Positions 34,341-44,054 of a DNA stretch of 64,000 nucleotides are shown piece by piece. The first letter of the stretch is position 1; each line of letters opens with the position of its first letter. Below the pieces are notes generated by a model that was given only the letters and a program-made list of their open reading frames with translations, ran no database searches and had not been told where the DNA came from. A program made the translations under genes and the position numbers. The DNA lies in the NCBI RefSeq assembly GCF_013466785.1, contig NZ_CP059163.1, forward strand, positions 3,906,001-3,970,000. Direction: 5' to 3'. Source of the stretch: Nocardioides marinisabuli (GTDB lineage: Bacteria > Actinomycetota > Actinomycetes > Propionibacteriales > Nocardioidaceae).

Positions 34341-36409
34341 TGAGCGACCTGACCACCCTGCTGGCCCGGGCCGAGGAGATCAGCTCCGACGCCGAGCGCG
34401 TCACCCAGGCCCACCTGCGCAAGGTCACCCTGCCCCGCGGGGCCGGCGTGATGGGCCTGATCACCCTCGACAACGGCGAGGACCACACCAAGCCCAACAC
34501 CTTCGGCCCGCGGGGGCTGATCGCGCTCAACACCGCGATCGACGCCGCCCTGGCCGACGACGAGGTCACCTCGATCGGCGTGACGGGCAAGCCGTTCATC
34601 CTGGCCGCCGGCGCCGACCTGACCAGCATCGCCTCGAGCGGCGCCGCCGGCGTGCGCGTCGTGGCAGAGCTGGGCCACGCGGTCTTCCGCAAGCTGCAGG
34701 ACGGCGGCAAGACCTCCTTCGGCCTGGTCAACGGCCTCGCGCTGGGCGGCGGCCTGGAGGTCGCGCTGCACTGCGACTACCGCACCGTGATGGACTCGGC
34801 GCCGGCCCTGGGCCTGCCCGAGGTCATGCTCGGCCTGGTCCCCGGCTGGGGCGGCGCCTACCTGGTGCCGAACCTCGTCGGCGCCGACGCTGCGGTGACG
34901 CTGGTCCTCGAGAACCCCCTCAACAACGGCAAGACCCTCACCGGCCAGCAGGGCTTCGAGCTCGGCCTGGCCGACGCGGTCTTCTCGGGCGCCGACTTCC
35001 TCGAGCAGTCGCTGCTCTGGGCGGCCGACGTGCTCAACGGCGACGTGCTCGTCGAGCGCCCCGAGGTCGACCGCGGCGAGGCGTGGGACGCCGCTGTCTC
35101 GCGCGCCGCCACCGTGGTGCGGGCCCGCACCGGCGGGGCCAGCCCGGCCGCCCAGCGCGCCGTCGAGCTGATCTCGGCCGCGCGCAGCGCGAGCCGCGAC
35201 GAGGGCTTCGCCGCCGAGGACCAGGCGCTCGAGGACCTCTCCCAGACCCCCGAGCTGCTCGCCAGCCTCTACGCCTTCGACCTGGTGCAGAAGCGCGCCA
35301 AGCGCCCCGTCGGCGCCCCGGACCGCTCGCTGGCCCGCCCGGTCACCAAGGTCGGCATCGTCGGTGCCGGCCTGATGGCCAGCCAGATGGCGATGCTCTT
35401 CGTGCGCCGCCTCGAGGTGCCGGTCGTGCTGACCGACCTCGACCAGGACCGCGTCGACAAGGGCGTGGCCTACGTGCACGCCGAGATCGACAAGCTGCTC
35501 GCCAAGGGCCGCATCGGCCAGGACAAGGCGAACCGCCACAAGGCCCTGGTCACCGGCGCGGTCGAGAAGGCGGAGGTCTTCGGCGACGCCGACTTCGTCA
35601 TCGAGGCCGTCTTCGAGGAGATGTCGGTCAAGAAGTCGGTCTTCGCCGACGTCGAGAAGGTCGTCTCGCCGACCTGCGTGCTGGCCACCAACACCTCCTC
35701 GCTGTCGATCTCCGAGATGGCCGCCGACCTCGAGCACCCCGAGCGGGTCGTCGGCTTCCACTTCTTCAACCCGGTCGCGGTGATGCCGCTGCTCGAGATC
35801 GTGCAGGGCTCGGCCACCGACGACGCCACGCTGGCGACCGCGTTCGCCACCGGCAAGGCGCTGAAGAAGACCACGATCCTGGTCCAGGACAGCCCCTCCT
35901 TCATCGTCAACCGCCTGCTGGGCCGCTTCATGAGCGAGGTCAGCCGGGTCGTCGACGAGGGCACCCCGATCCAGACCGTGGACGGCTCGTTCGCCGGCGT
36001 CGCCCCGATGCCGCCGTTCACCCTGATCGCCCTGGTCGGCCCGGCCATCGCGCTGCACAACACCGAGACCCTGGCGGCGGCCTTCCCCGACCGCTTCTAC
36101 GTCTCGCCGGCCCTCGAGCGGGTCGTCGCGGCGCGCAAGGGTGCCTACTTCGCCCCCGACGGCAGCCTCGACCCCGAGGTCGAGGCTCTCCTCGAGACCC
36201 CCGCCGACCCGGTCGTGCTCTTGCCCGAGCAGGTGCGCACCCAGGTGCTCAGCGGGCTCGCCGAGGAGGCGCGCCTGATGCTCGACGAGGGTGTCGTGGC
36301 CGGTCCCGAGGACCTCGACCTGGCGATGATCACCGGCGCCGGGTTCTCGTTCTGGAACGGCGGGCTGACGATGCTCCTCGAGCGCGAGGGCCTCGGCTCG
36401 TTCCACTGA
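34340..36409 (+). CDS. fadB: FadB-type enoyl-CoA hydratase / 3-hydroxyacyl-CoA dehydrogenase
   Basis: A 689-residue bifunctional beta-oxidation enzyme. The N-terminal crotonase domain (1-320) has FILAAGADLTSIA for CoA binding and ALGLPEVMLGLVPGWGGAYL with the catalytic acids. The dehydrogenase half begins with KVGIVGAGLMASQMA near 335 (NAD site), followed by FVIEAVFEEMSVK, ATNTSSLSIS, RVVGFHFFNPVAVMPLLEIV and the C-terminal domain with DSPSFIVNRLL. It turns trans-2-enoyl-CoA into 3-ketoacyl-CoA for FadA. Length and order fit the actinobacterial alpha-subunit. Confidence 0.96.
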   Translation: MSDLTTLLARAEEISSDAERVTQAHLRKVTLPRGAGVMGLITLDNGEDHTKPNTFGPRGLIALNTAIDAALADDEVTSIGVTGKPFILAAGADLTSIASSGAAGVRVVAELGHAVFRKLQDGGKTSFGLVNGLALGGGLEVALHCDYRTVMDSAPALGLPEVMLGLVPGWGGAYLVPNLVGADAAVTLVLENPLNNGKTLTGQQGFELGLADAVFSGADFLEQSLLWAADVLNGDVLVERPEVDRGEAWDAAVSRAATVVRARTGGASPAAQRAVELISAARSASRDEGFAAEDQALEDLSQTPELLASLYAFDLVQKRAKRPVGAPDRSLARPVTKVGIVGAGLMASQMAMLFVRRLEVPVVLTDLDQDRVDKGVAYVHAEIDKLLAKGRIGQDKANRHKALVTGAVEKAEVFGDADFVIEAVFEEMSVKKSVFADVEKVVSPTCVLATNTSSLSISEMAADLEHPERVVGFHFFNPVAVMPLLEIVQGSATDDATLATAFATGKALKKTTILVQDSPSFIVNRLLGRFMSEVSRVVDEGTPIQTVDGSFAGVAPMPPFTLIALVGPAIALHNTETLAAAFPDRFYVSPALERVVAARKGAYFAPDGSLDPEVEALLETPADPVVLLPEQVRTQVLSGLAEEARLMLDEGVVAGPEDLDLAMITGAGFSFWNGGLTMLLEREGLGSFH

Positions 36410-36446
36410 TCCACCCGCAGCACCCGCACCACCCGGGCCGCCCGGC

Positions 36447-37798
36447 TCAGTCGTCGTACGTCGCGACCATGAGCCGGGCGGCCCGCTGCGCGAGCTGGTC
36501 CTCCCCCAGGCCCACCAGCCGCCGCAGCGCCGCCTCGTCGCCGGCGCCGTCGAGCAGCACCCACAGCACCTGCTCCCCGAAGCTGGCGGCCAGGTGCTCG
36601 GCCGCCCACCACGACAGCCCGTAGTGGGCGGTCGAGCCGTCGGCGTTGAAGGTCGCGTCCTCGGGCATCCGCACCCGGCCGGCCGCGAGGTCGTCGCGGA
36701 CCGCGACCAGCGCGACCTCGGGCAGCGCCCGGTCCTCGGGCGCCAGCGGGCGCACCGACACCCACTCGGCGACGCCCTCGGCCAACCAGACCGGGGCGTC
36801 GTCGTCGCGCGCCCCGACGGCCACGTGGGTCACCTCGTGGCGCAGCAGGCGGTCGCGGGTGCGCCCCTGCGCGGAGGTGCGCTCGGCGCCGGCGGAGGCC
36901 AGGACCCGCGGGTTCAGCACGATCCGGGTCGAGGCCAGCCCCGAGTCGGGGTCGCGGGGGTCGGCGGCCACCGGCACCGCGACGGCGTCGAGCGCGGCCG
37001 CGTCGCCACCGGGCAGGTCGGCCACCGAGGCCAGGGCGGCCGTGGTCGACAGCGCGTAGAGGACACCTGGTTGCTCCAGTCGAAGGGCACCACGGCGCTG
37101 ACGTCGCCGACCGCGCGCTGGGCGGCGTCGAGCAGGCCGGGGGCGGCCGCCACGCTGGCGTCGTCGAAGACCCCGAGCACCCCGGCGACCTCGCGCACCT
37201 GCACCGGGCCGCGGTCCCAGGGCTGGGGCACGACCCGGTTCCGCTCCTCCCACGCCTCGTCGGTCACCGAGGCCAGGCGCAGCCGCTGCCGCTTCCCGCC
37301 GCCGGGCTCGAAGAGGTAGCGGTCCCGCGCCACCACCGGGGTCTCGTCGTAGCCGCGCAGCTGCAGGTGCACCTCCACCACGACCCAGTAGGAGTCCTCG
37401 ACGCGCAGCAGGTCGGCGGGGTCGAAGCGGTAGTCGACGACCTCCAGCGGCAGCTGCGCGAGGTTGTCGAAGTACTGCGCCTGCTCGGCCCGGAACGCCG
37501 GGCGCCCCGTGGCCAGCGCCCGGTCGAAGCGGCCCCGGTCCTGGCGGCGTACGCCGGCGGCGCGCAGGTCGAGCGTGCGCTGCACGGCCGCGACCACCCG
37601 GCGCGGGGCGGGCTGCGCCGAGGTCGTCTGGCCGCCTGTGGGCTCGCCGTCGCCGGCGAGCAGCGTGCACGACGACAGGACCAGGGACAGGACCAGCGAC
37701 CCTGCCAGCCCGGCCAGCCCCGTCAGCAGTGCCTGCGGCCCCCTCCCGAGGGGCCCGAGCGCTTCTCCCTCCCCGGTGCGCTCAGCGGGGCCGTTCAA
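36447..37798 (-). pseudogene. Lipoprotein with metallopeptidase-like HEVTH motif, -1 frameshift
   Basis: Two frames make up one ~450-residue protein. The first, from 37798, has a lipoprotein signal (SLVLSLVLSSC) and an N-terminal NTF2-like region (FRAEQAQYFDNLAQLPLEVV) up to VVPFDWSNQV. The second resumes with VLYALSTTAALASVADLPGG and includes DRLLRHEVTHVAVGARDDDA and WLAEGVAEWVS, the pattern of an HExxH zinc peptidase with a downstream Glu (gluzincin-like). The join is near 37064-37068, where one lost base in GTGGTC explains the break. The span is 1352 nt, one short of three. It overlaps the dxs end by 17 bp. Confidence 0.72.
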
Positions 37799-39686
37799 CG
37801 GGTTGCTCGTGCTCGAGGGGAGAACCCGCCGACATCGCCTCGACGATGCCGCGCGCCAGCGACTGCGGGCTCAGCCCGATGCGCTCGAGGATGACCGCGC
37901 GCTTGGCGTGGTCGAGGAACTCCTGGGGCACACCGTGCAGGCGCACCGGCGTGGTGACGCCGGCGGCGTTGAGGGCCTGCAGCAGGCTCGCGCCGCAGCC
38001 ACCCTGCACGCCGTTGTCCTCGATGCTGACGACCAGCTCGTGGTCGCGGGCCAGCTCGATGAGCGCCGGGTCGACCGGCTTGACCCAGCGCGGGTCGACG
38101 ACGGTGACGCCGATGCCCTGCGCGACCAGCCGGTCGGCGACCTCGACGGCGGTGGTCGCCATCGAGCCGACCGCCACGACCAGCACGTCGCGGGCCCCGC
38201 TGCGCACCAGCACGTCGCAGCCGCCGGCCCGGTCGACGGCCTCGATGTCGGCGGGCGGCGGGCCCTTGGGGAAGCGCACCACGGTGGGGGCGTCGTCGAC
38301 CGCGACGGCCTCGTCGAGCAGCTCGCGCAGCCGGGTGGCGTCGCGCGGCGCGGCCAGGCGCAGCCGGGGCACCACCTGGAGCACCGACATGTCCCACATG
38401 CCGTTGTGGCTGGCGCCGTCGTCGCCGGTGACGCCCGAGCGGTCGAGCACGAAGGTGACCCCGCAGCGGTGCAGCGCGACGTCCATCAGCACCTGGTCGA
38501 AGGCGCGGTTGAGGAAGGTGGCGTAGACCGCGACCACCGGGTGCAGCCCGCCCATCGCGAGGCCGGCCGCGGAGGTCGCCGCGTGCTGCTCGGCGATGCC
38601 GACGTCGAAGGTGCGGTCGGGGAAGTGCGCCTGGAACTTGTCGAGGCCCACCGGGTGCATCATCGCGGCGGTGATGGCCACGACGTCCTTGCGGCGGTGG
38701 CCGATCTCGACCATGTCGTCGGCGAAGTGGTCGGTCCAGATCCGGCCGCGGGCCTTCTCCTCGCCCGACTCGATGTCGAAGGGCTGCGGGGAGTGGAACT
38801 GGTCGGCCTCGTGGCGCTCCGCGGCGTCGTACCCGAAGCCCTTGCGGGTCAGGGCGTGCACGATGACGGGCGCGCCGTACTTCTTGGCCTGCGTCAGCGC
38901 GGTCTCCATCGCGGCCCGGTCGTGGCCGTCGACGGGACCGACGTACTTGAGCCCGAGGTCCTCGAAGAGGCCCTGGGGGGCCAGCGCGTCCTTGAGGCCC
39001 TTCTTCATCGCGTGCAGGGCGTCGTAGGCCGCGGAGCCGACGCCGGGCACCGCGTTGAGGCGCCGCTTGACCATGTCGAGGACGGTCTCGTAGCGCGGGT
39101 CGGTGCGCAGCGAGGTGAGCGCGGTGGCCAGCCCGCCCACGGTCGGGGTGTAGGAGCGCCCGTTGTCGTTGACCACGATGACCAGGCGGCTGCTCTGGGC
39201 GACCGCGATGTTGTTGAGCGCCTCCCAGGCCATGCCGCCGGTCAGCGCGCCGTCGCCGATGACCGCGACCACGTGGCGGTCCTCGCCGCGGATCGCGTAG
39301 GCCTTGGCCAGGCCGTCGGCGTAGCTCAGCGCGGTCGAGGCGTGGGAGTTCTCCACGATGTCGTGCTCGGACTCGGCCTGGCTCGGGTAGCCCGACAGGC
39401 CGCCCTCCTGGCGCAGCGTGTCGAAGTCGCCGGCACGCCCGGTGAGCATCTTGTGCACGTAGCCCTGGTGACCGGTGTCGAGGACGATCCGGTCGCGCGG
39501 GGACTCGAAGACCCGGTGGATGGCCATCGTCAGCTCGACCACGCCGAGGTTGGGGCCCAGGTGGCCGCCCACCTTCGACGTCGAGCGCACGAGCAGGTCG
39601 CGGATCTCGCTCGCGAGCGTCTCGAGCTGGGCCTCGTCGAGGCTGCGGAGGTCACGCGGTCCCGAGATGGTCTCGAGGATCGACAT
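37782..39686 (-). CDS. dxs: 1-deoxy-D-xylulose-5-phosphate synthase
   Basis: The 634-residue first enzyme of the MEP isoprenoid pathway condenses pyruvate and glyceraldehyde 3-phosphate with thiamine diphosphate. Visible are [20 protein letters not shown] N-terminal residues ([19 protein letters not shown]), the ThDP motif [16 protein letters not shown]...NDN, the transketolase-like middle domain ([20 protein letters not shown]) and the C-terminal domain ([17 protein letters not shown]). Length is normal. The following frameshifted lipoprotein gene begins inside its last codons. Confidence 0.97.
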   Translation of the reverse strand: MSILETISGPRDLRSLDEAQLETLASEIRDLLVRSTSKVGGHLGPNLGVVELTMAIHRVFESPRDRIVLDTGHQGYVHKMLTGRAGDFDTLRQEGGLSGYPSQAESEHDIVENSHASTALSYADGLAKAYAIRGEDRHVVAVIGDGALTGGMAWEALNNIAVAQSSRLVIVVNDNGRSYTPTVGGLATALTSLRTDPRYETVLDMVKRRLNAVPGVGSAAYDALHAMKKGLKDALAPQGLFEDLGLKYVGPVDGHDRAAMETALTQAKKYGAPVIVHALTRKGFGYDAAERHEADQFHSPQPFDIESGEEKARGRIWTDHFADDMVEIGHRRKDVVAITAAMMHPVGLDKFQAHFPDRTFDVGIAEQHAATSAAGLAMGGLHPVVAVYATFLNRAFDQVLMDVALHRCGVTFVLDRSGVTGDDGASHNGMWDMSVLQVVPRLRLAAPRDATRLRELLDEAVAVDDAPTVVRFPKGPPPADIEAVDRAGGCDVLVRSGARDVLVVAVGSMATTAVEVADRLVAQGIGVTVVDPRWVKPVDPALIELARDHELVVSIEDNGVQGGCGASLLQALNAAGVTTPVRLHGVPQEFLDHAKRAVILERIGLSPQSLARGIVEAMSAGSPLEHEQPVERPR

Positions 39687-39755
39687 GGGGCTCCTTGCTG
39701 CCGGGGGTGCTGGGTGTGCGGGTGGTGCTGGGTGGGCCAGTCTAGAGGTCGGTCC

Positions 39756-40697
39756 TCAGCGACGCAGAACCGCGACGGCGGGTTCGAGCAGGCTGCCGAT
39801 CCACACCTGGCCGTCGTGCTCGCGCACGCCCGTGGCCATGTGGAAGCCCTCGGCCGGGAGGTCGAGGTCGTGGACCAGCCGCCCGGTGTCGTCGTAGGCC
39901 TGGACGCGGCAGGTGCGCTTCGGCTTGGGCTGCAGGCGCTGGGGGATCCGCGTCACCTGGCGACGCACCCAGGGCGGGGACTGCTGGAGCCGCTCGACGA
40001 CCGGGTCGCGGGGGCTCGCGATCGCGACCCAGACCAGCCCGTCGCTGCCGCGGGCGATGTTGTCGGGGTAGCCGGGCAGTTCGTCGACCAGCAGGTCGCG
40101 GCTGCCGGCGCGCGCACCGGTGATCCAGTGCCGCACCAGGGTCGCGGCCCCGGTCTCGGCGACCACGACGAAGGACTCGTCGGCGGCGAGCGCGACACCG
40201 TTGGCGAAGGCGAGGCCCTCGAGGACGACGCTCACGGTGCCGTCGGGGTCGAGGCGCAGCAGCCGCCCGGTGCGGGTGTCCTGGACGAAGTCGTCCTTCC
40301 ACCGGTCGATGGAGTAGCGGGTCGAGGAGTCGCTGAACCACACCGTGCCGTCGGAGGCGATCGCGGCGTTGTTGCAGAAGACCATCGCGCGGCCGCCGAC
40401 CTCGTGGACCACCTGCTCGACCCCGCCGGTGTCGAGGTCGACGCGCAGCAGGCCGCGCTGGGCGTCGCAGACCAGCAGCCGGCCGTCGGGGTGCAGCTCG
40501 AGGCCCAGCGGGCGTCCGCCGGTGTGGGCGACCCGGTCGATGCGGCGCCCGTCGTGGGAGAGCCGGAAGATCGCGCCGTCCTCGGTGCCCGAGAGCACCG
40601 ACCCCTCGTGGGGGCCGTCGGGCACCACCACGACGTCCTCGGCCCCGTGGCCGGGCAGCGGGTGGATCTCGAGTCGGTGGGAGGAGGGTGAGGTCAC
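39756..40697 (-). CDS. SMP-30/gluconolactonase/strictosidine-synthase-like beta-propeller
   Basis: A 313-residue six-bladed propeller. Typical segments are [61 protein letters not shown] and [25 protein letters not shown]. The conserved Asn and Asp of the metal site in SMP-30-like lactonases are in NGVALA and PDNIARG. It probably hydrolyses a lactone; the substrate is unknown. It overlaps the Nudix gene by four bases, so the two are a unit. Confidence 0.85.
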   Translation of the reverse strand: MTSPSSHRLEIHPLPGHGAEDVVVVPDGPHEGSVLSGTEDGAIFRLSHDGRRIDRVAHTGGRPLGLELHPDGRLLVCDAQRGLLRVDLDTGGVEQVVHEVGGRAMVFCNNAAIASDGTVWFSDSSTRYSIDRWKDDFVQDTRTGRLLRLDPDGTVSVVLEGLAFANGVALAADESFVVVAETGAATLVRHWITGARAGSRDLLVDELPGYPDNIARGSDGLVWVAIASPRDPVVERLQQSPPWVRRQVTRIPQRLQPKPKRTCRVQAYDDTGRLVHDLDLPAEGFHMATGVREHDGQVWIGSLLEPAVAVLRR

Positions 40698-41119
40698 AGC
40701 GTCAGCCTGTCGTAGATGGGCGAGGCGAGGAAGAGGGGCAGCAGGAGGCGTCCCGAGACGGTCAGGTCCTTCTCCAGGACGGCCCGGGGCGCCACGAAGA
40801 CCATCTGGCGGCCCTCGCCGCAGACGATGTCGTCGTCGCCGAGGTCGACGGCGCCCGCGTAGAGGTGCACGGTGTCGTCACCGCCGCAGGCGGGGCTGTG
40901 GAAGGTCCACTCCCCCGCGCTCTCGAGCCCGCCGGCCAGGTGGACGCCGGTCTCCTCGGCGAGCTCGCGGTAGGCCGCCTGCTCGGGGGTCTCCCCCGGC
41001 TCGATCGAGCCGCCCGGCAGGCCCCACTTCTCGGGGTCGATGACCGGGTGCTCGTCGCGCTCCTGCATCAGCAGCCAACCCCGACGGTCGACGAGGGCGA
41101 TGCTGGAGAACCGGTGCAC
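40694..41119 (-). CDS. Nudix hydrolase
   Basis: A 141-residue protein with a complete Nudix box (GX5EX7REX2EEXG), seen from [10 protein letters not shown] through RELAEETGV. Nudix enzymes hydrolyse nucleoside diphosphates linked to another group. The N-terminal strand [19 protein letters not shown] and the downstream [16 protein letters not shown] are typical. It is translationally coupled to the propeller gene and follows the SOS-box gene on the same strand by 23 bp, which might bring all three under one promoter. The substrate is not predictable. Confidence 0.92.
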   Translation of the reverse strand: MHRFSSIALVDRRGWLLMQERDEHPVIDPEKWGLPGGSIEPGETPEQAAYRELAEETGVHLAGGLESAGEWTFHSPACGGDDTVHLYAGAVDLGDDDIVCGEGRQMVFVAPRAVLEKDLTVSGRLLLPLFLASPIYDRLTL

Positions 41120-41142
41120 CCGCCCACCCTAGGTGGGGCTCG

Positions 41143-41514
41143 TCACAGACGGGCGATGAAGCGCCGACCTCGCAGCGCCTCCTCGACCAGCCCGACCGCG
41201 CGTCGTACGCCGGCGAGCCGGGCGTCCTCGATCAGCCAGGTCTGCACCGCCGCCTCGACGACCTCGGGCGTCGCCACGTCGCGCAGCTCGCTGCGCGCCT
41301 CGCTCAACCCCCGCCGCGCCGCGGCCTGGCCGGCCTCGACGTGCAGCACCGCGAACCGCGCCAGCACCACCACGTGCTTGCGCAGCCCCGGGTAGCCGCG
41401 GAAGTCGGGCGGGCACAGGTCGAGCAGCCAGCTGGCTGCGGTGGCCTCCCAGTCGGGCGCGTCGGGCGGACGCACCTCGGCCGGCCAACCAGGAGGAGCG
41501 ACGTGGGTGGGCAT
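41143..41514 (-). CDS. Conserved protein of unknown function behind an SOS box
   Basis: A 123-residue soluble, helix-rich protein (TAASWLLDLCPPDFRGYPGL, KHVVVLARFAVLHVEAGQAA, ELRDVATPEVVEAAVQTWL). I recognise no domain. It looks like a small protein conserved in actinobacteria. Its start lies 13 bp from a perfect LexA-type box, so it is probably induced by DNA damage. The Nudix and propeller genes follow in the same direction. Confidence 0.75.
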   Translation of the reverse strand: MPTHVAPPGWPAEVRPPDAPDWEATAASWLLDLCPPDFRGYPGLRKHVVVLARFAVLHVEAGQAAARRGLSEARSELRDVATPEVVEAAVQTWLIEDARLAGVRRAVGLVEEALRGRRFIARL

Positions 41515-41527
41515 GACCCCATGCTAC

Positions 41528-41543
41528 TCGAACACCCGTTCGA
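41528..41543. promoter_or_regulatory. SOS box (LexA operator)
   Basis: TCGAAC-ACCC-GTTCGA is a perfect match to the actinobacterial LexA consensus TCGAAC-N4-GTTCGA. It sits 13 bp before the start codon of the 123-residue unknown gene, where bound LexA would block transcription. Confidence 0.8.
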
Positions 41544-41560
41544 CATCTACCGCCACCGCA

Positions 41561-41712
41561 GGTTGAGCAGCGAGGGCCCGCCGTTGGTTGAGCAGCGAGG
41601 GCCGAAGGCTCGAGCGTCGCCGAAACCCCGTGAGTCCATGGCGTACGGCGAGCGCGGTTCTCACCAGGTCTCGGCGACGCTCCTCGCTGGCGCTCGTCAC
41701 TGCTCGACCAGC
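41561..41712. repeat. REP-like intergenic repeat with inverted arms
   Basis: GGTTGAGCAGCGAGGGC occurs twice (41561 and 41586). The sequence after the second copy, GAGCGTCGCCGAAACC at 41612-41627, returns inverted as GGTCTCGGCGACGCTC at 41667-41682, with one mismatch, and TGGTCGAGCAGTGACGAGCG is found on the - strand at the right end. The transcript could fold into a long hairpin. It has the look of a dispersed intergenic repeat family. Confidence 0.7.
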
Positions 41713-41718
41713 GGAGCC

Positions 41719-42126
41719 TCAGGCGGAGGCGAGGAAGCTGAAGCGGACCTCGCGGTCGGGGTTGTCGACGTTGAGGTCGACCAGGCAGATGCTCTGCCAG
41801 GTGCCGAGCGCGAGGCGGCCGTCGAGCACCGGCACGGTCGCGTACGGCGGCACCAGCGCCGGCATCACGTGGGAGCGCCCGTGGCCCGGGGTGCCGTGGC
41901 GGTGCTGCCAGCGGTCGTCGGCGGGCAGCAGGTCGCCGAGCGCGGCGATGAGGTCGTCGTCGCTGCCGGCGCCGGTCTCGAGGATCGCGATGCCGGCGGT
42001 GGCGTGCGGCACGAAGACGTGCAGCAGCCCGTCGCCGCGACCGGCGCACCATTGCTCGGCCTGGCGCGTCAGGTCGACGACGACGTCGCGGCCGCCGGTG
42101 TGCACGTGCTGGGTCTCGGAGTCCAT
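41719..42126 (-). CDS. YjbQ/UPF0047 family protein
   Basis: A 135-residue protein from ATG 42126. The UPF0047 family motifs are LLHVFVPHATAGIAILE and HGTPGHGRSHVMPALV, followed by LGTWQSICLVDLN. Members have a weak thiamine-phosphate synthase activity in E. coli, though the true role is unsettled. The conserved His residues are retained. It lies five bases after the M3 peptidase gene in the same direction. Confidence 0.9.
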   Translation of the reverse strand: MDSETQHVHTGGRDVVVDLTRQAEQWCAGRGDGLLHVFVPHATAGIAILETGAGSDDDLIAALGDLLPADDRWQHRHGTPGHGRSHVMPALVPPYATVPVLDGRLALGTWQSICLVDLNVDNPDREVRFSFLASA

Positions 42127-42131
42127 CTCGT

Positions 42132-44054
42132 TCACCTCTCCAACCAGGCCGTGAAGGCCGTGGGCTCGTAGGGACGGCCGAGGAAGTCCTCGACCAGGTC
42201 GGCGGCGTCCTTGCTGCCGCCGGCTGCCAGCACCCGGTCGCGGTAGCGCAGCGCCACCTCGGGCGCGAACAGGTCGCGGGTGTCGAAGGCCGAGAACAGG
42301 TCCTTCGCGATCACCAGGCTCCACATGTAGGTGTAGTACGCCGAGGTGTAGCCGCCCAGGTGGCCGAAGCCGCAGTGGAAGTGCGAGCCCGGCAGGGCGG
42401 CCCACACGGCGTACTGCTCGGAGAGCTCGAGCGAGCGCGCGGTGAGGTCGGCGGGCAGCTCGGCGTGGAAGCGGTAGGACACCGAGGCGTAGTACATCTG
42501 GGTGCGGGCGCGGACGCCCTTGCCGAACTCCTCGGCGGCGCGCATCTGGTCGACCAGCTCGGCCGGGATGGCGCGGCCCTCCTCGTCGGTGGCGAAGCCG
42601 GCCAGGACGCCGGCGTCCCAGGCCCACTCCTCGAGCATCTGGCTGGGCGCCTCGACGAAGTCCCACTCGGTGGCGACCCCGGAGAAGCGCACCCACTCGT
42701 GGCGCCCGGCGAGCACGTGGTGCAGCAGGTGGCCGAACTCGTGGAAGAGCGTGACGACCTCGGAGTGCTCCATCAACCCGCGCCCGAAGTTGCACACCAG
42801 CACGCCCTCGGGCAGCTGGCGCCCGGCGACCCCGCTGACGAGGTCGAACTGGGCGGCGTGGTTGTACTTGCCGGCGCGGGGGTGCAGGTCGAGGTAGATC
42901 CGCCCGAGCTGCTCGCCGCCCGCCAGTGCGACGTCGTACGCCGCCACCTCGTCGTGCCAGGTCGGTGCGTCGTCGACGGGGGTCCAGGTGAGCCCGAAGA
43001 GCCGGCCGGTGACGTCGAGGAGGCCCTGCCGCACCCGGGTGAAGTCGAAGTAGCGGCGCACCTGCTGGGCGTCGACGTCGTAGCGCTCGCGGCGCACGGC
43101 CTCGGTGTAGAAGCGGGCGCCGGAGACGTCGAGGCGCTCGAGCCCGGGGTGGTCGAGGCGGGCCCGCTCGAGCAGGACCGCGGCGTCGCGCTCGGCCGCG
43201 GCGGTGGCGTCGTGGGTGATGCGGTCGATGAACTCGGCGATCGCCGGCCCGGTGCCGATCATCTTGACCTCGGCGTCGTAGTCGGGCCAGCCGTCGTAGC
43301 CGAGCAGGCGGGCGCGCTCGTCGCGCACCGCCAGCAGCTCGCGCAGCACCTCGTCGTTCTCGGGCCAGGCGAGGTCGAGGAACGCACCCATCACGGTGCG
43401 CCGGGCGTCGGCGTCGGTGGAGAACGTGAGGAACGGGTGGGTGTCGGGGTAGTCGGTGGTGATCGCGACCGTGCCGTCGGCGTCGACCGGGTGTGCCTCG
43501 ACGTAGTCGGCGGGCAGCCCGTCGAGGGCGGTGGCGGACACCCGGGTGGTGCGCGCACCGTCGCGGATGTGGCGGCCGAAGGCCTGCGCCAGGTCGTCCT
43601 CGCGCTCCCCCAGCACCCGCAGCCGCTCGCGGGTCTCGTCGTCGCGGTCGACCCCGGCGCGGCGGAAGCCGCGCAGCGCGTCGTCGAGCACCCGCAGGGC
43701 ACCAGCGTCGAGGCCCTCGCGGGGCACCGTGTCGAGACGTGCGAAGACCTCGGTGTCGAGCATCAGCGCGGTGCGGAAGCGGTTGGCGTCCTGCTCGGCG
43801 CTCTCGGCCGCCTCGCGCAGGGCCGGGTCGGGGTGCACCTGGCTCAGCAGCGAGGACGCCGCGAAGGCGTTGGCGAGCGCCACGTGCAGGTCGTTCCACA
43901 GCACCAGCGCGCCGGCCTCGCCGGGCTCGAGGGCCCGCAGGGCGTCGGCGGTGCGGGCGGCCTCGGCGAGCGGCACGGCGGTCCGCGCCTCGAGGAGGGA
44001 GGACCAGCCGGCGGTGTCGTCGGCAGGCGGCAGGGCGAGGGGGCTCAGGGTCAC
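42132..44054 (-). CDS. M3 family oligopeptidase
   Basis: A 640-residue zinc metallopeptidase of the thimet/oligopeptidase A group. The zinc site is in TLFHEFGHLLHHVLAG (HExxH), with the third ligand Glu in SGVATEWDFVEAPSQMLEEW. C-terminal AALPGSHFHCGFGHLGGYTS and the Tyr-rich stretch AYYTYMWSL are typical for substrate binding. It degrades short peptides in the cytoplasm; no signal peptide is seen. The start at 44054 overlaps the DUF3105 gene by four bases. Confidence 0.94.
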   Translation of the reverse strand: MTLSPLALPPADDTAGWSSLLEARTAVPLAEAARTADALRALEPGEAGALVLWNDLHVALANAFAASSLLSQVHPDPALREAAESAEQDANRFRTALMLDTEVFARLDTVPREGLDAGALRVLDDALRGFRRAGVDRDDETRERLRVLGEREDDLAQAFGRHIRDGARTTRVSATALDGLPADYVEAHPVDADGTVAITTDYPDTHPFLTFSTDADARRTVMGAFLDLAWPENDEVLRELLAVRDERARLLGYDGWPDYDAEVKMIGTGPAIAEFIDRITHDATAAAERDAAVLLERARLDHPGLERLDVSGARFYTEAVRRERYDVDAQQVRRYFDFTRVRQGLLDVTGRLFGLTWTPVDDAPTWHDEVAAYDVALAGGEQLGRIYLDLHPRAGKYNHAAQFDLVSGVAGRQLPEGVLVCNFGRGLMEHSEVVTLFHEFGHLLHHVLAGRHEWVRFSGVATEWDFVEAPSQMLEEWAWDAGVLAGFATDEEGRAIPAELVDQMRAAEEFGKGVRARTQMYYASVSYRFHAELPADLTARSLELSEQYAVWAALPGSHFHCGFGHLGGYTSAYYTYMWSLVIAKDLFSAFDTRDLFAPEVALRYRDRVLAAGGSKDAADLVEDFLGRPYEPTAFTAWLER

